From: Microcebus murinus
Taxonomy: Eukaryota; Chordata; Mammalia; Primates; Cheirogaleidae
DNA length: 64,000 nt
Assembly: GCF_040939455.1 (NCBI RefSeq)
Contig: NC_134117.1
Location: forward strand, 61,526,501 to 61,590,500
Direction of reading: 5' to 3'
Shown: positions 1 to 12,880 of the stretch, one piece after another
How positions within the stretch are numbered: the stretch's first letter is position 1
Layout of the letters: every line of letters begins with the position of its first letter
Made by a program: the position numbers and the translations under genes
The notes under the pieces: model-generated
Databases searched by the model: none
Told to the model about the DNA's origin: nothing
The model's input: the letters and a program-made list of their open reading frames with translations, nothing else

Positions 1-134
1 TAGTGGGGACAGGTGACACGTGTGATCCTTCAGTTCCCTGATTCTCATTCTTTAGCATCAGTTGCCTCTGAGGACCCTCCCCTGGCCCTGGTTCTCTGCA
101 TGTGAACCTCATGGCATCCCGGTCCCTTCCTCAG

Positions 135-188
135 AGGTTAGAGACATCGTGCGGAGTTACTGGATGGCCAGAGGACAGAGGTCTTCCG
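135..188 (+). CDS. Possible upstream exon of the MROH-like gene
   Basis: A 54-nt segment lies between a good acceptor (ccttcctcag) and a good donor (gtgagc). It would join the next exon in phase 0. In that phase it reads RLETSCGVTGWPEDRGLP, which I cannot match to any MROH segment. The more protein-like frame (VRDIVRSYWMARG) is out of phase with the next exon. It may be a real exon, an exon with a frame error, or a chance splice pair. Confidence 0.25.
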
Positions 189-384
189 GTGAGCAGGGCA
201 GGAAGCCCTGCTCTTTTTCCCGTTTGTTGGCACTATGCATTTCCCTTTTGCTAATGAATAGTCAAGAACAGGCCAGAGGGCAGGAACCGGGTTGGCAAGT
301 AACCGTGTAAGGGCTGAGCAAGGAGGTGAGGAAGTGGCACGGTAATTCAGGTGTCATGAGTCCCTTCCACAGTTAGAGCATGTC

Positions 385-525
385 ACAAAGCACTTTTACA
401 GCCATTTCCCCACTGACGCCTGACAGTTACGGGAGGGAGGTTGGGCAGGTTTTCCCTCAACTCTATAGACAGAACTGGGAAGCCAGGATGTGCTGGGGCC
501 AGGATTGAAGCCAGCGTCTCCCTTC
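385..525 (+). repeat. MIR-like SINE fragment
   Basis: The segment resembles the MIR core: an 'agcacttttacagccatttcccca' analogue followed by 'ggccaggattgaagccagc'. It is heavily diverged and lies in the intron upstream of exon 758. Confidence 0.35.
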
Positions 526-757
526 TCCTGCCTGTGGCCAGGAACAGCGTTCTCTTTATGGTGGTCCTGCCGCCCCTGTGCTGCTGCGGGGCCGGGAGGG
601 GCTGGGTTCTGCTGTGCAGGGCCGAGCAGTCCACGCTGCCTGGAGAGGGATGGCTGCTGCTGTGCTTGGGCTGGGGGTGCGGCTGCTAGAAGGTCTTTAG
701 TGGAATCCCCAGTGGCCCCTCTCTCTGGTCAGCACCACCCCCTCTTTGGCTCCGCAG

Positions 758-3700
758 GTCCACGAGGGCAAATACCAGCTGGTGGGGCAGTTACTGTCCC
801 AGAGCTTTGAGTTCCTGGAGAGCCCGCAGACCTCCCTCAGGGCAGCTGCCCTCAATTTCATAGGTAAGCGGAGGCTTCTGGTGATTCCTCCCTCCTCTCT
901 GCAGCAGGGGCACCCTCTGTGACCTTCCGCTAAAGGCCAGGTCATGGCATGATGAAGCAGGTCACCTCCTGTCCCAGCATTGACCTGATGAGGGAGGTTG
1001 ACCTGTGGCCAAGCCTCAAATCCTGCTTTGGACAGGCTCAGGGAGGAAGAGGAAGCTGTGTGTCCTAGCTCCGTGGGGGTCTCCCCACTGTCTGGGCTCT
1101 GCTTGGTGGGCCCACAGCCATAAGCATTGGAAATGGGGAAAACTATTGCTTTAATTGGGGCCCTATGGGTGTTCCAAAATATTTTGATTTCAATTACAGT
1201 AGTAGTGAGTATTAATGTCAGAAAAACTAAAAAATTCTGATTTGCAAAAGGAAGAAAATAAACAATGCCTCAATTTCACCATTTGGATGTAACCACTGCT
1301 ACCATGCTGGAGTTTTTTCTAAGACTATAATTACATACACAAACAAACACATACACATATACATAAGCACTTTGTAACACTGCAGTTTGATGTATTGTTT
1401 TGCTACCCTTGCTGGATCAGAAATATATACCATTATATATTCTTCAACATTATCGTTAATGACTGCATATTATTGATTCCATTTTTATGGATAGACTTAT
1501 GTGTCAATTTATTAAATCAGATCATAATGTTGAATACACAGACTGTGTCGTTTTTTATTTTTATAAGGAGGGATGCAGTGGTTAAGTCTCTGCATGACAT
1601 TGTGATTATTTTGTTAAGATAAATTTCAAGTAGAATGGCTGGATCCAAAGTGTATGCACAATTTTAAGGCTTGTGATGCCTATTGCCAAATGCTCTCTGC
1701 AATGGTTGACTCATGTTCTACACCCACAGTACTGTCCATGAGCATCCGTTTCTGCAGACATCTGCCAAGCCTGGGTAGTATTTTAAAAATCATTACCAGT
1801 TCTATAGGTAAAAACAGTCGTTTTGATTGTTAATATTTGTTGTCAGCGGTAAGGTTAAATCATTTTCCTGTTTGTTGGCATCATGTATTTCCCTTTTGCT
1901 AATTAATAGGCGTGTGACCTTTGTCCATCATCCCATGGGTGTGGGGGCACCATGCAGTTAGCATCCTGGGCTCATGCTCTACTTGTCACGTGCTGACAAC
2001 TATGTCTGGGTCGCAGCCACTCTGAGGTTTGTTGTTTTACTAAGATGCTGCTGTCGAGGCTACAAGTCATCTCTGAGGAACCCTCCTTGCTAGGACTTCT
2101 TTAAACATGTCCTTATTGACTAGTGGATGTGAGGAAAGAGGCAGCCCAAAGGTGTAGGAGCTGTGGTGTGATGTTACATCTGCCTTATCTGTAGGATGCA
2201 CACTGAGAAACATTGATAGGAACCGCATCCACGAGGAGGACCTGCAGGTGATCAGGACTGGTGAGTCTGGGCCTGGAGCCAGGCGTCTGCATGGCACACC
2301 TGGGTGGGGTGGGAGAGAAGGCAGCGTGGGTTCATTTCCCAAGGACATGTTTTATCCTTTTCTTTTTACCATGACCAATGTAATATAGAAAAGTAGAAAA
2401 TGAAGAAAAGTAATAGAAAGAGACACATTTTTCCATTGTCCTACTCGTCGAGAAAACACTGCTAATGTTTTGGAGATAGATCCTTTCCGTCAGTGAACAC
2501 TTATTATGTGCTGTAGCTGCTTACACTGCAATGGTGTTCAAGACAGACACGGTCCCTGCCCCTGAAAATCTGGTAGTTTTTTGTTTTTATTTTACATTAA
2601 ACTTTTTAAAAGGAGAAATACACAAATAAACTTTTTGTGTCATAAAAATAAGGAATTAGCAGTAAAGGTAAAGTCCCCTTTACATGCCCTGCCATGTCAT
2701 ACCCGTCTCCCCTCCCACACTGGTTTGCTGTAGACATCTGTATTCTTTTTCTGTGCATACATTACGTGTATATGCGAACAGTTTCTGAAACTTGCTTTTT
2801 TCTCCACTATTAGATGGGTATTTAGGGAATGCAGATCTACTGTATTCCCTACACTGCAACGTGATCTTCCATAGTATTGATATACTATAGTTCATGAATC
2901 TCCCGTATTCATGAACATTTAAGGTGTTACCAATGTTTTGCTATTAAAATAAAATCTCCCGAAACATTCTTATCTATATCCCTTTATATACACACACACA
3001 CATACACGCACATATACAGATATATACATGTATCTGGAAAAGTTTCTATAGGCTCCATACCAAACATAGACTGTTGTCATGCATATATAGCTTAACAGAG
3101 TGTAAAGTAAAACCACGTTTTAAACTTCCCTCTTGTCTTGACTTTCATTCCAACCCCTGTCCTTCCCAACTTACAGGCTTTTGTTCACTGATATTTTAGT
3201 TCCATTTGTTAACTCAGAATTCATATGCTATGATTGTTGCTGTTCTTCTATGCAAACACTCTAGACTTACATCCATCCCTCAATATCCCATTCTGCGTTT
3301 CTGACCATCCTTTGGGGACCATTTGTCTTCATCCTGGAGAATATATTTTAGAAGATTCTTCAGTGCTGGTATCTTGAGGTGTGCTCTCTTGGGATTTGTT
3401 TGTAATGATGTTATGTTATTCTCCTTCTTTTTTGCATTTTTTTATTTTAGCATATTATGGGGGTAGAGGTATTAAGGTTATAGATATTGCCCATGGCCCT
3501 CCTACCCCCTCGAGTAAGAGCTTCAAGCTTTCATTTTTTATTTAATTTGATTTAGGGGGTATAAGTGGTTTTTTTCCTTACATGGATGAATTGTATAGTG
3601 GCAAAGTCAGGGCTTTCAGTGTGCCAGTCACCCAAAGTGTATGCGTTGTACCAGATAGGTAGTTTTTGATCCCACCGTCTTCCCACCCTCCCCCCTTATT

Positions 3701-6537
3701 AGTCTTCAGAGTCCCTTATAACACTCCGTGTGACCATGTATACCCATCATTCAGCTCCCACTTATAAGGGAATATTGGCAGTATTTCTTTTTCCATGCCT
3801 GAGATACTTCCCTTAGGATCGTGGCTTCCAGTTGCATCCAATTCACATTGCTGTGAATGACATCCTTTCATTCTGTGTTATAGCTGAGTAGTATTCTATA
3901 GGGTGTGTGTGTATATATTGTTGTTATCTCCTCATCGGTTGCTGGGCACCTAGGTTGATTCCATATCTTTGCAATTGTAAATTGTGCTGCAATAAACACA
4001 GAGTGAGTGTGTCTTTTTGATATAATGACTTCTTTTCCTTTGGGTAGATACCCAGTAGTGGGATTGCTGGATTGAATGGTAGGTCTACTTTTAATTCTTT
4101 CAGGGGTCTCCATACTGTTTCCTATAGACTTTGTACTAGTTTACATTTTGATCAACGGTGAATGCGCATTCCGTTTTTACCACATCCACACCAACATCTA
4201 TTGCTTTTGGACTTTTTAATAATGGCCGTTCTGCCAGGGGTAAGGTGGTCTCTCATTGTGGTTTTAGTTTGCATTTCCCTGATGCCTAGTGATGTTGAGC
4301 GTTTTTTTAATATTTTATATTTTTGTTGGCCATTTTTTATCTCTTCTTCTGAAAAATATATGTTTATATAATTTGCCTGCTTTATAATAGGGATATTTGG
4401 GTTTATTTTCTTGCTTATTTGCTTACATTCTCTTTAGATTCTGGACACGAGCCCTTTGTTGGATGTAGAGTGTGCAAATATTATCTCCTGTTCTTAAGGT
4501 TGTCTACTCTGTGCATTATGTCTTTGGCTGTGCAAAACCTTTGTAGTTTAATTAAGTCCCCTTTGTTTATTTTTGTTTTGGTTGCATTTGTTTTGGGTCT
4601 TAGTCACAAATTCTTTTTCAAGAAAATGTCTGGAAGAATTTTTTCTAAGTTTCCTTCTGGAAATTTTTTGGTGGCAGGTTTTCCATTTAAGTCTTCAATG
4701 CATCTTGAGTTAATTTTTCGGTATGGTTAAAGGTAGCAATCAAGGTTCATTCTTCTACATGTGGCTCTCCAATTTTTCCCAGGAGTATTTATTGACTAGG
4801 GCTTCTTTTCGCCAATGTATGTTTTTTGTCTGCTTTGTCAAAGATCAGTTGGCTGTAGGTATGTGGTTATATTTCTGGGTTCTCTATTCTCTTCCATTGA
4901 TTTATGTACCTACTTTTATGCCAGTATGATTCTGTTTTGGTTACTGTAGCCTTGTGATATCACTGGAAATTAGGTAATATGTTACATCCAGATCATTCTT
5001 TTTTTCTTTTCTTTCTTTTTTGTTTTTTTTCATAGCATTGCTTTGGCTATTGAAACTCTTTTTGGATTCATATAAAATTTATGATTTTTTTTCTAATGAT
5101 GTGAAAAGTGTCATTGGTGTTTTGATGGGAATTGCATTGAGTCTGTAGAACACTTTGGGCAGTATGAAATTTTAACAAGATTGTTTTTTCCAATCCATGA
5201 GTATGGGAAACTTTTCCATTTGTGTCATCAACAATTTTTTTCATGAGTGTTCTATAGCTCTCCTTGTAGAGATCATTCACCTCCCTGGTTAAGTATGTTC
5301 CTAGGTACTTTATTTTTTCTTTTGCAGCTATTTGGAAATGGTATTTAGTTCTTGATTTGATTCTCATGTTGGGTGTTATTAGTATATAGAAATGCTACTG
5401 ATTTGTATACATAAATTTTGTAACCTGACACTTTGTTGAATTGATTTATCAATTCTAGGAGTCTTTTGATGAAGTCTTTGGGATTTTCTAGATACATGAT
5501 GGTACCATTGGAAACTAGGGATAGTTGGATCTCTTCTTTTCTGGCTTAGATGTCCTTTGTTTCTTTCCCTTGCCTGATTGTTTGGGCTAGGACTTCCCAT
5601 ATGATCTCAAATAAGTGGTGAAAGTAGAACACTTGTACTGATCCAGTTTATAGGGGGAATGCCTGTCAACTTTACCCCATTCAGTATGAGCTTGGCTGTG
5701 GATTTGTCATATATGGCTTTTACTATTTTGAAGAATGTTCCTTCTATCCCTAGTATGTTAAGGGTTTTTATCATGAAGGGGTGGGGTGCTGGACTTCATT
5801 GAATGCTCTTTCCAAAATCTCTTATGATGATCATATGATTTTTGTTTTTAATCTTGTTTTTGTGATGAGTCACATTTATTGATTTGTGAATATGGTGTGA
5901 TCATTGTATCCCTGAGATGAAACCGACTTGATCGTAGTGAATGATTTTTTTGATGTCTTGTGAGGTTCAATTTGCCAGTATTTGGTTGACTATTTTTATA
6001 TCTGTCTTCTTGAAGAATATTGGTCTATAGTTTAGTTGTTGTTGTGTCCATCCTGCTTTTGGTTTCAGTGTGATACTGGCTTTGTACAATGAGTTAGGGA
6101 GGACTCCCTCCTTTTCAATGTTATGGAATACTTTCAGTGGGATAGGTACCAGTTCTTCTTTGTAGGTCTGGTAAAATACATCTGTGAATCCATCTAGTCC
6201 TGGGCACTTTTTTTCTTGGGAGTTTTTAAATTATTATTGTTATCGCTGATTCAGTCTCTCCACTTGATATTGATCTGTTCAGGATTTCTATTTCTTCCTG
6301 ATTTAGGCTTGGTGAAATTTTTATAAATTTATGTATTTCCTCTACGTTTTCTAGTTTGTTTGCAAAGAGATATTTGTCATAGTCTTGGAGGATGTTTAAT
6401 ATATTGACAGTATCAGTTGTAATGCCTCCGGGTTCATTCATGACTGAGCTTATTTCAATTCTCAATTTTCTTTCATTGCATAATCTAGCTAGTGGTCACT
6501 CAATTTGTTTATCTTTTCAAAGATACAACTTGATCCT

Positions 6538-6575
<38 letters not shown>

Positions 6576-9500
6576 TCATTTAATTTTGCGCTGATCTCTG
6601 TTCTCTCTTGTCTTGTGCTGGCTTTCTGTTGGGTTTGTTCTTGTTTTTCTAGTTCTCTAAGGTGTGACATTAGGTTGTTAACTTGTGATCCTCCTGTCTT
6701 TTTGATGCAGACATTTAGTGCTATGGACTTCCTTCCTAGCACTGTTATAGCTATATCCTAGAGATTTTGGTAGCTTATGTCACCATTGTCATTCAGTTCA
6801 AAATGGGTTTGATTTTTATCTGGATCTCATTATTGAACTAAAGATCGTTCAGCAGCTGATGGTTCAATTTTCATGTATTTGTATAGTTTTGAGATTTCTT
6901 TTTGGAATGGATTTGTTCATTGATTCCACTGTGGTCTGAGAAGATACATGGTATGATTTCCATTTTTTCAAATTTGCTAACACTTGTTTTGTGGTACAAC
7001 ATATGTTGTATCTGGGACACATTCAATATGTGGGTGAGAAGAATGTATATCCTGGACTTTTGTGGTAGAATGTTCTCTAAATGTCTGTTAGATTCATTTC
7101 TTCTGGAGTCCCATGTAAGTCTAGGGTGTCTGTTGATTTTCTGCCTCCACAGTCTGTCTAGTTTTGTCAGCGGAGTGTTGAAGTCTCCTACTATTATTGT
7201 GTTGCTGTTTATTTCGATTCTTGGGTCTATTAGTATTTGTTTTATGAATCTGGAACTCTAGTGTTGGGTGCATATATGTTTGGAATCATTATCTGTTCTT
7301 GTTGAATTGATTCCTTTATCATTATACAATGAGCACCTTTGTCTTTTTTCACTGTTGTTAATTTAAAGTCTATTTTTTTTCTGATATAAGAATAGCTACT
7401 GCTACTCTTGCTCACTTCTGGTTTCCATTTCTTGTACCCTTTTATCTTGAGTGTATGGAACTCTTTATGAATTAAATGGGTTTATTGGGCACAGCAGATG
7501 TTTGGGCTTTGTTTTTTTTCCCCCAGTCCTTTATTCTATATCCTTTACGTGAGACATTTAGAATGTTTAGATTTAATGAGGTACTGTTCTGGTCATCATA
7601 TTGATTGTTACCTGCTTGCTTTGTATTCTTCCTTGTGATACTGTTTTATAGGAGCTGTGAGTTGCCACTCTTTGGTGTTTATACGCTGATGCATAGCAAA
7701 CATCCTTTCTGGGGTTTTGAGCACTTTTCAGTATTTCCTGTAGGGCACTTCTAAGGGTGACAAATCCACTTAGAGATTGCTTGTGTGGGTAGGATTTTAT
7801 CTCTCATTCATGTATGAAACTTAATTTTGTAAAACATGCAATTCTTAGCTGACAGTTATTCTGTTTAAGATTACTAAAGATGGGGTCTGGATGCAGTGGC
7901 TCATGCCTGTAATCCTAGCAATTTTAGAGACTGAGGAGGGAGGGTCACTTGAGAGCAGGAGTTCAAGACCATCTGGACAACATAGTGAGAAGTCAGCACT
8001 CTAAAACATCTAAAAGAAATTAGCTGGACATGGGAGCACATACCTATACTCCTAGTTCTATCAGTGACTGGCCTTGAGAATGTGGGAACATTACTTAATC
8101 TCTATGCCTGAGTTTTTTTCATCTGTATCACAAAGACAATAGTGCTGATCTTGAAAGTTGTTTTAAGTACTGAATAAAAATATACATAAAACACTGAGGT
8201 TTGCATGAGACATAGATGTCCCACAATACATTAGTGTTTCATTGCTTCAGACTTCTGGGCTACCGCAAGGGATAGTGTTGTTAGTGGCAGGTAGGGAACA
8301 TCCTGATAGCTGTGGTCAAGTAAAAATGAGTTTCCTGGTGGTTTCTCAGAGAGTAGCCATGCTACATCTAGAACACTGAAAACTAGGCAGCAGTATCTTT
8401 TTCCTTTGGCCTCTAACTCTGGTTTCAATTATGACCCTTGACCTTTGGAATGCCTCCAGCCTCTAGAAGTCCAATGTGCTATCCATTGCACCATGGATCC
8501 ACCTTGACCCTTGATATTCTATACCTCTTAAGCCCTCTGGCCTTGGTTTCAAAACTGAGGTCTCTGCTGCATCTTGTAGACCCCTCAGTCCTCCAGAGAT
8601 TTCACCTTGCCTTCCCATCGCACCCTGCCTCCAATTTAGATTTTCTAAACCACCTGGACAAGGGGAAGACTTTCCCAAAGAAAGCACTTCTAGTTATCCT
8701 GTGCCCTGGGGTCAAGAACCCTGGGGTCAAGAAATCTTTTTTCTAATGCCTTACCTCTTTGCTGTTAGATTCGAAGCCCAGCTCATTTCTTGTGATCTAG
8801 GTTTAAATTAACAGGATGCTATAGTCGGATGGGTTTGTAGCCTACAAGCAAAAAGTTTTGTTGAGCCAAGATTCTTTCTGTTGTCTTTCTACTCTTCATG
8901 CTAATGAATTTTCTGTCTCCATTTACCATGTTCCCATGCCTATGTAACCCACACCACTTTAACAACCTTCCAACACCCTGTTCCTCTTCTCTGCGGTGTT
9001 CTCCACATAGCAGCCAGAGTCTCTGTAAAGATGGGACACTGGATCCTGCCCCTCCCTCACTTTAAACCCTCCGTAGCCTCCCACTGCTCTGAGGCTCACA
9101 GGCTGGCCCCGGGGGTTCTGGCCTCTGCCTGCCCCCCCCCCACCTCAGCCTGCATCACTGCCTAATTCTCAGAAGCTACAGCCAACTGGAACTTTGTATA
9201 GCATGAATACATCCCTCCCCCACTGGGAATGCTTCTGCCCTCAGGCTGCACATGGCAGGCTCTCAGGCTTTAGATCTAGGCTCAAATGCCACTTTCCCAG
9301 AGAGGCATTCCCCAACTGGCCTGTCTGAAGGGGTCCTTCCCAGTGATTCTCTCTCATTAGTCCATTCAGCTTCCTTCTCTGGGCTGAATTCATGTTTCCT
9401 GATGATTTTTTCTTTCCCCCACCTGTTAACTGCTTGAGGTTGGGGACTCTGTCTCTATGAGTCACCACTCTATTGTCAGCACCTAGCACAGTGCCAGGTG

Positions 9501-10248
9501 ATAAGAAGTACTCAGTAAAGAGTTGATGACTGAATTCATGATTATTTATATTAATAAAAGTGAAAAATTGCAAATAATCTAAGTATTTACTAGTAAAGTA
9601 TTCATCTAAAAATATATGCTAGAATCATGTGATTGGATTTTATGGTGTTTAGAGTACTATTTTGTGGGAGGAAAAAATGTTAAAGCTATTTTTGTAAATA
9701 AATGTTTTATCCATATTAGGTATTTGTCCATATTAGGTATTTAAATATAGGTACCAAGTTATTAGCAATGTTATCTCTGGGGGTGAGAGATTTTTCTTCT
9801 TTTCCTTTTGTTAAAAAATAATTTTTATTATCCATATTTCCTACAATGAAGCAAGTATGGCTTTGATAGTGATAAAAATGACTATAAATGCAATCATGTG
9901 ATAATGACCTGGTGTGTGAGGTGGAGAAGGATGAGGTTGGGCCGACGGTCCTCAGGGTCTGGAGCCTTAGTTGACCTCCTTCTTCTTTCAGCTCTAGAAC
10001 GTGTAGAAGACGATGGGGACCAAACCATAACATCTTTGGCCCAAGCCTTACTAGAAGAAGTTGGGAGCAATCCTGCCTCCCAGTTCCCCACTCCAAGAAA
10101 GACCATACTGGGCATCAGAATCCCACAGAGGAAGACACACCTCTTCAAAAAAGGAAAAAACAACCCTCGTCGAAAGAGCTGTCCCCGAAAAATTCGCGCC
10201 TTCTTTCACAGGTGGCGCAACAGACGCGTTATGGATGCTCCACCGTGA
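758..10248 (+). CDS. C-terminal exons of a maestro HEAT-like repeat (MROH) family protein
   Basis: Three exons join in consistent phase: 758-863, 2195-2260 and 9992-10248, all with AG/GT boundaries, and the TGA stop is at 10246-10248. The product begins [15 protein letters not shown], continues through the motif [18 protein letters not shown], then a helical [16 protein letters not shown] segment and [20 protein letters not shown]. This pairing of two amphipathic helices (SPQTxLRxAAxxFIG followed by a D-rich helix and LAQ) is the usual C-terminal HEAT pattern of MROH proteins, large cytosolic helical-repeat scaffolds of mostly unknown function. After it comes a tail of about 50 residues rich in K and R ([18 protein letters not shown]) that I do not recognise from other members. 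The 5' part of the gene lies left of the window. I cannot say which MROH paralogue this is, or whether it is functional. No frameshift is seen in the three exons. The last intron is 7.7 kb and packed with repeats. Confidence 0.6.
864..2194. other. MROH intron, no gene seen
   Basis: AT-rich intronic sequence. It contains a weak L1/L2-like stretch near 1200-1800 that I cannot classify. I see no coding exon. Confidence 0.5.
2478..2580 (+). repeat. L2-like LINE fragment
   Basis: Reads 'cagtgaacacttattatgtg' ... 'gacagacacggtccctgccc', a characteristic L2 segment (body near the 3' end). Diverged and short. Confidence 0.45.
3435..7870 (-). mobile_element. Old 5'-truncated L1 LINE, minus orientation
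   Basis: The element starts on the + strand with the L1 3' end (tttattttagcatattatgggggta), the same 3' end as the younger L1 at 17.3 kb. It continues in the antisense sense of ORF2. Short stretches of ORF2-like reading survive in minus frames, for example near 5068-5367 ([19 protein letters not shown], from the reverse-transcriptase region) and 6226-6465. All are broken by stops and frameshifts. It stops in the endonuclease region, so ORF1 and the 5' UTR are missing, which is typical 5' truncation. It contains a (TG)n microsatellite and is clearly older than the 17-24 kb copy. Confidence 0.85.
6540..6572. repeat. (TG)n microsatellite
   Basis: An uninterrupted run of about 14 TG units inside the old L1. 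Confidence 0.95.
7882..8066 (+). repeat. Alu-type SINE fragment, diverged
   Basis: Reads 'atgcagtggctcatgcctgt' then 'ttcaagaccatctggacaac' and 'aaattagctggacatggg', an Alu left arm with part of a right arm. It abuts the truncated 5' end of the old L1. Confidence 0.8.
8414..8500 (-). pseudogene. tRNA-Arg(TCT)-like pseudogene with remnant intron
   Basis: Read on the minus strand from 8500, the sequence has the 5' half of vertebrate tRNA-Arg-TCT. There is a D-arm GTGC-AATGGATA-GCAC, then TTGGA, then CT TCT A, and an intron-like GAGGCTGGAGGCA insertion after the anticodon. TCCAA follows and pairs perfectly with TTGGA. Both D-stem strands differ from my memory of the functional gene (GCGC/GCGC) but remain paired. 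The T-arm (GGTCAAGGGTCATAATTGAA) has lost its stem and its TTCGA loop. The 3' end (ACCAGAGTT) no longer pairs with the 5' GGATCCA. It is most likely a dead tRNA gene copy. Confidence 0.6.
8980..9545 (+). repeat. L2 LINE 3' fragment
   Basis: Contains the L2 signature 'gacactggatcctgcccctc ... aaaccctccgtagcctccca' and, near its end, 'cagcacctagcacagtgcca' with 'ctcagtaaagagttgatgac', the usual L2 3' end. Diverged by many substitutions. Confidence 0.7.
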
Positions 10249-10293
10249 GAGGCTACAAGAACTGAGGCACAAGAACATCTCAAGGTCCACACG

Positions 10294-10440
10294 AGGCCAG
10301 GCACGGTGGCATGCCCCTGGAGTCCCAGCCACTCAGGAGGCTGAGGCAAGAGGATCGCTTGAGGCCAGGAGTTCCAGCTGCAGTGAACAACCACCACCAC
10401 CACCACCACCACCAGAACAACAACAACCAAACAGAAACCT
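10294..10440 (+). repeat. Alu fragment with (CAC)n/(CAA)n tail
   Basis: Begins 'ggccaggcacggtggcatgc' and runs to 'ttccagctgcagtgaacaac', then a (CAC)n run at about 10391-10414 and a CAA-rich stretch. It lies 45 nt after the MROH stop codon, so it would be in the 3' UTR. Confidence 0.75.
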
Positions 10441-10639
10441 ACTGCGTCTGCCAAGATCAAATCTGCCTCCTCAATTGTAATCCAAAGCAGCCCCTTGCCT
10501 GGGACCAAAACTAGTCTCACTGACATCTGAACAAACAAGTGGGAGCAGCTTTATCGCCCCGATCTCAGTATTCACAGTGACTCACAAATGGCTTTTAAGC
10601 ACAAGCAATTCTTTAGGTGGACTCTTATCGTTTTTACTG

Positions 10640-10910
10640 TTTTAAGTGACACAGTGTTGCTCTGTCACCCATGCTGGGACGTGGTGCACTGTCATAGCTT
10701 AGTGTAGCCTGGACCTCCTGGCCTCAAGCGATCCTCCCAGCTCAGCCTCCTGAGCAATTGGGACTCCAGGAACACGGCACATGTCCACCTACTATATTTT
10801 TCACTTTATTTTCAAGAATGCGTGTGTGGCTATATTGCCCAGGCTGGTGTCAAACTCTTAGCCTCCAGTGATCCACCCATGTCAGCCTCCTGAGTAGTTG
10901 GGACGCCCAT
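10640..10910 (-). repeat. Alu-type SINE, antisense
   Basis: Reads 'gacacagtgttgctctgtcacccatgc' and later 'tatattgcccaggctggtgtc', a reverse-complement Alu dimer with an old, diverged sequence. Confidence 0.75.
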
Positions 10911-10959
10911 ACCAAGCTAGTTTACTTTTTACATTTTATTTTTTATATTGTTAAAATAC

Positions 10960-12880
10960 TTTTCCAAACCAAAGTGTTATGAACAGCACAAGGCCACAGA
11001 TAACAAGGCCAGCACACATTTGTGTTTCTCCACAATTGGAACAAACTGGTAAATATTTGTTTCTCTTAACAAATATAGATTCTACATAGTTAATGTAGAA
11101 AAGGCATAGTTAAAATACGGTATGAAAGGCTAAAATGTTACACACATTTAGGACATTATGATATGATGATGTATATATATTTGTTTTTGTCTCTGGTTCC
11201 TGGCTTATAACTCCCATAGCCCTTCTACAGTCTTTTGTTATAATGATGGGGGATTTAGGCCCCAGAAGTAGGACTCTGAAAACAGAAATTTCACTTTGAC
11301 CCTCTCCCGTCCTCCTTTCACTTGCTGGAGAGAGCACTCTAATCTGCTTGTGGGTCACAAGACCCTCATTCCAGAGAGGGTCCTGCCCCATTCCTAGGCA
11401 GAAGGAAAGCTGTGCAACGAGTTGAAGAGGGATCTCTGCACAGGGTTTGCTGGGTTTCCCACTCAGTGTAATAGTGTTAGGGCATATCCTTTTTGTCCGA
11501 TCACATTTCTACGTGGTTGTCAATCATTCCTATCCAATGAAGTCTCCCTAAAAGGCTCAAAAGGACAGGATTCAAGGAGCTCCCAGACAGTTGGACAGCT
11601 GGAGTCTTACAGGAAGGTGAGCCAGAACTCATCCACCCACATGCCAGGAGGGTGGTGCACCCTAACTCCACCAGAAGCTTCAGCACTGGGGACCTTTCCA
11701 CACTGCAGCCTATGTGTCCCTTCATCTGGCAGTTTATTGGCATCATATAAAATGTCCTTTGTAATAAGTCATCAGGGGCACGTGTTTCCCTTAGTCTGTG
11801 AGCTGCTCTTGCAAATGAATGAAAATTACTTAAAATTAACAAGAAGTAATGAGAATAGGTAAAACAAAGTATCAAAAAAATGCCAGTGAAAACTAAAACA
11901 ATGCACAATATATACCTTGGAGATTACAAGTAGTGAAGACAAAGAGCAACACAGAATGTATAAACAGGCCTCACTGCTGAGTTATAGAAAGCCTGTGTGT
12001 GCATTAGGAGGAAAATTATTCTTCCCAGCTCTGAGTTTTGAGAGGAGTTTGTTAAGAAGGTCTTTGAGGTAATTCTATGATGTCACCATCTAGTGTAGTT
12101 TAATAAAAATTGCAGGGTCATCCACATTGGGCTAACTTCTGCTTTTACCTTTGTGACTGTTGGGGCTCAGAAACTGATGCCTCCAACTGTGGCACTTTGA
12201 CAGGCTGAACTGAAGAAGCCTCCAGGTCTCTCTGACCTCACCCTCCCCACTGTCTCCCCCAGAGGAGTGGAAGTTTCTGCAACTGCCTAAGACCCAGACC
12301 CGCCAAGGAGAATAATTGTTCCTTTTCTTCCCCTCCCCATGAGACTGGGAGACTCAGCACATCTGCCCAGACTCATTTAGAAGATGATGTTCTGCCCTTA
12401 AGACTCATTCAGATTCCACAGAGAGCCCCCTGGGGGTCACTTTCCCTTCCCCAGTGAATCACTCTCCCTAGTAATCATTCATTGCCCCTCCACAGAATCC
12501 TCTTCTTCCCATCCCATAGCCTTTTCTTCCAGGGCCCAGGCCCCGCCCCTTCAGTCCCCTCAAGGTGGTGTGGAAGTGTCTGTGCCTCCCTGGGGTGGGG
12601 TCTCCATCCTGAAGCTGCTGTGTATGCAGGTCAAAGACATGTGTTTGCCTTTTCTCCTGTTCATCAATCTGCCTCCTGTCAGTGCTTGTCCCTGAACCTC
12701 CAGGAGGCCAAAGCCCTTGGCCCTCACTAGGCCCAGCCTGAGTCCAGTGTTGGCAGAGTGGCTGTCAAAACACAAGCCCCTGGGGGGGAGACAGGGGAGG
12801 CAGGGACAGGACTCACAGCCTGGTGCTAACTGCCTCTGTCCTGTCCCTTCCTACTGCCTCTTGTGCTCCACTTCCCATGG
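10960..12880. other. Intergenic sequence, no gene seen
   Basis: Between the MROH 3' end and the YME1L1-like copy. I find no splice-flanked exon that matches a known family, and the ORFs present are short. The break where the YME1L1 duplication begins must lie between here and 13.9 kb, because the upstream AAA-domain exons of that gene are not found. Confidence 0.5.

Noticed and set aside
10378..10440. Poly-histidine/poly-asparagine coding region
   Set aside because: It is the (CAC)n/(CAA)n tail of an Alu after the MROH stop codon.
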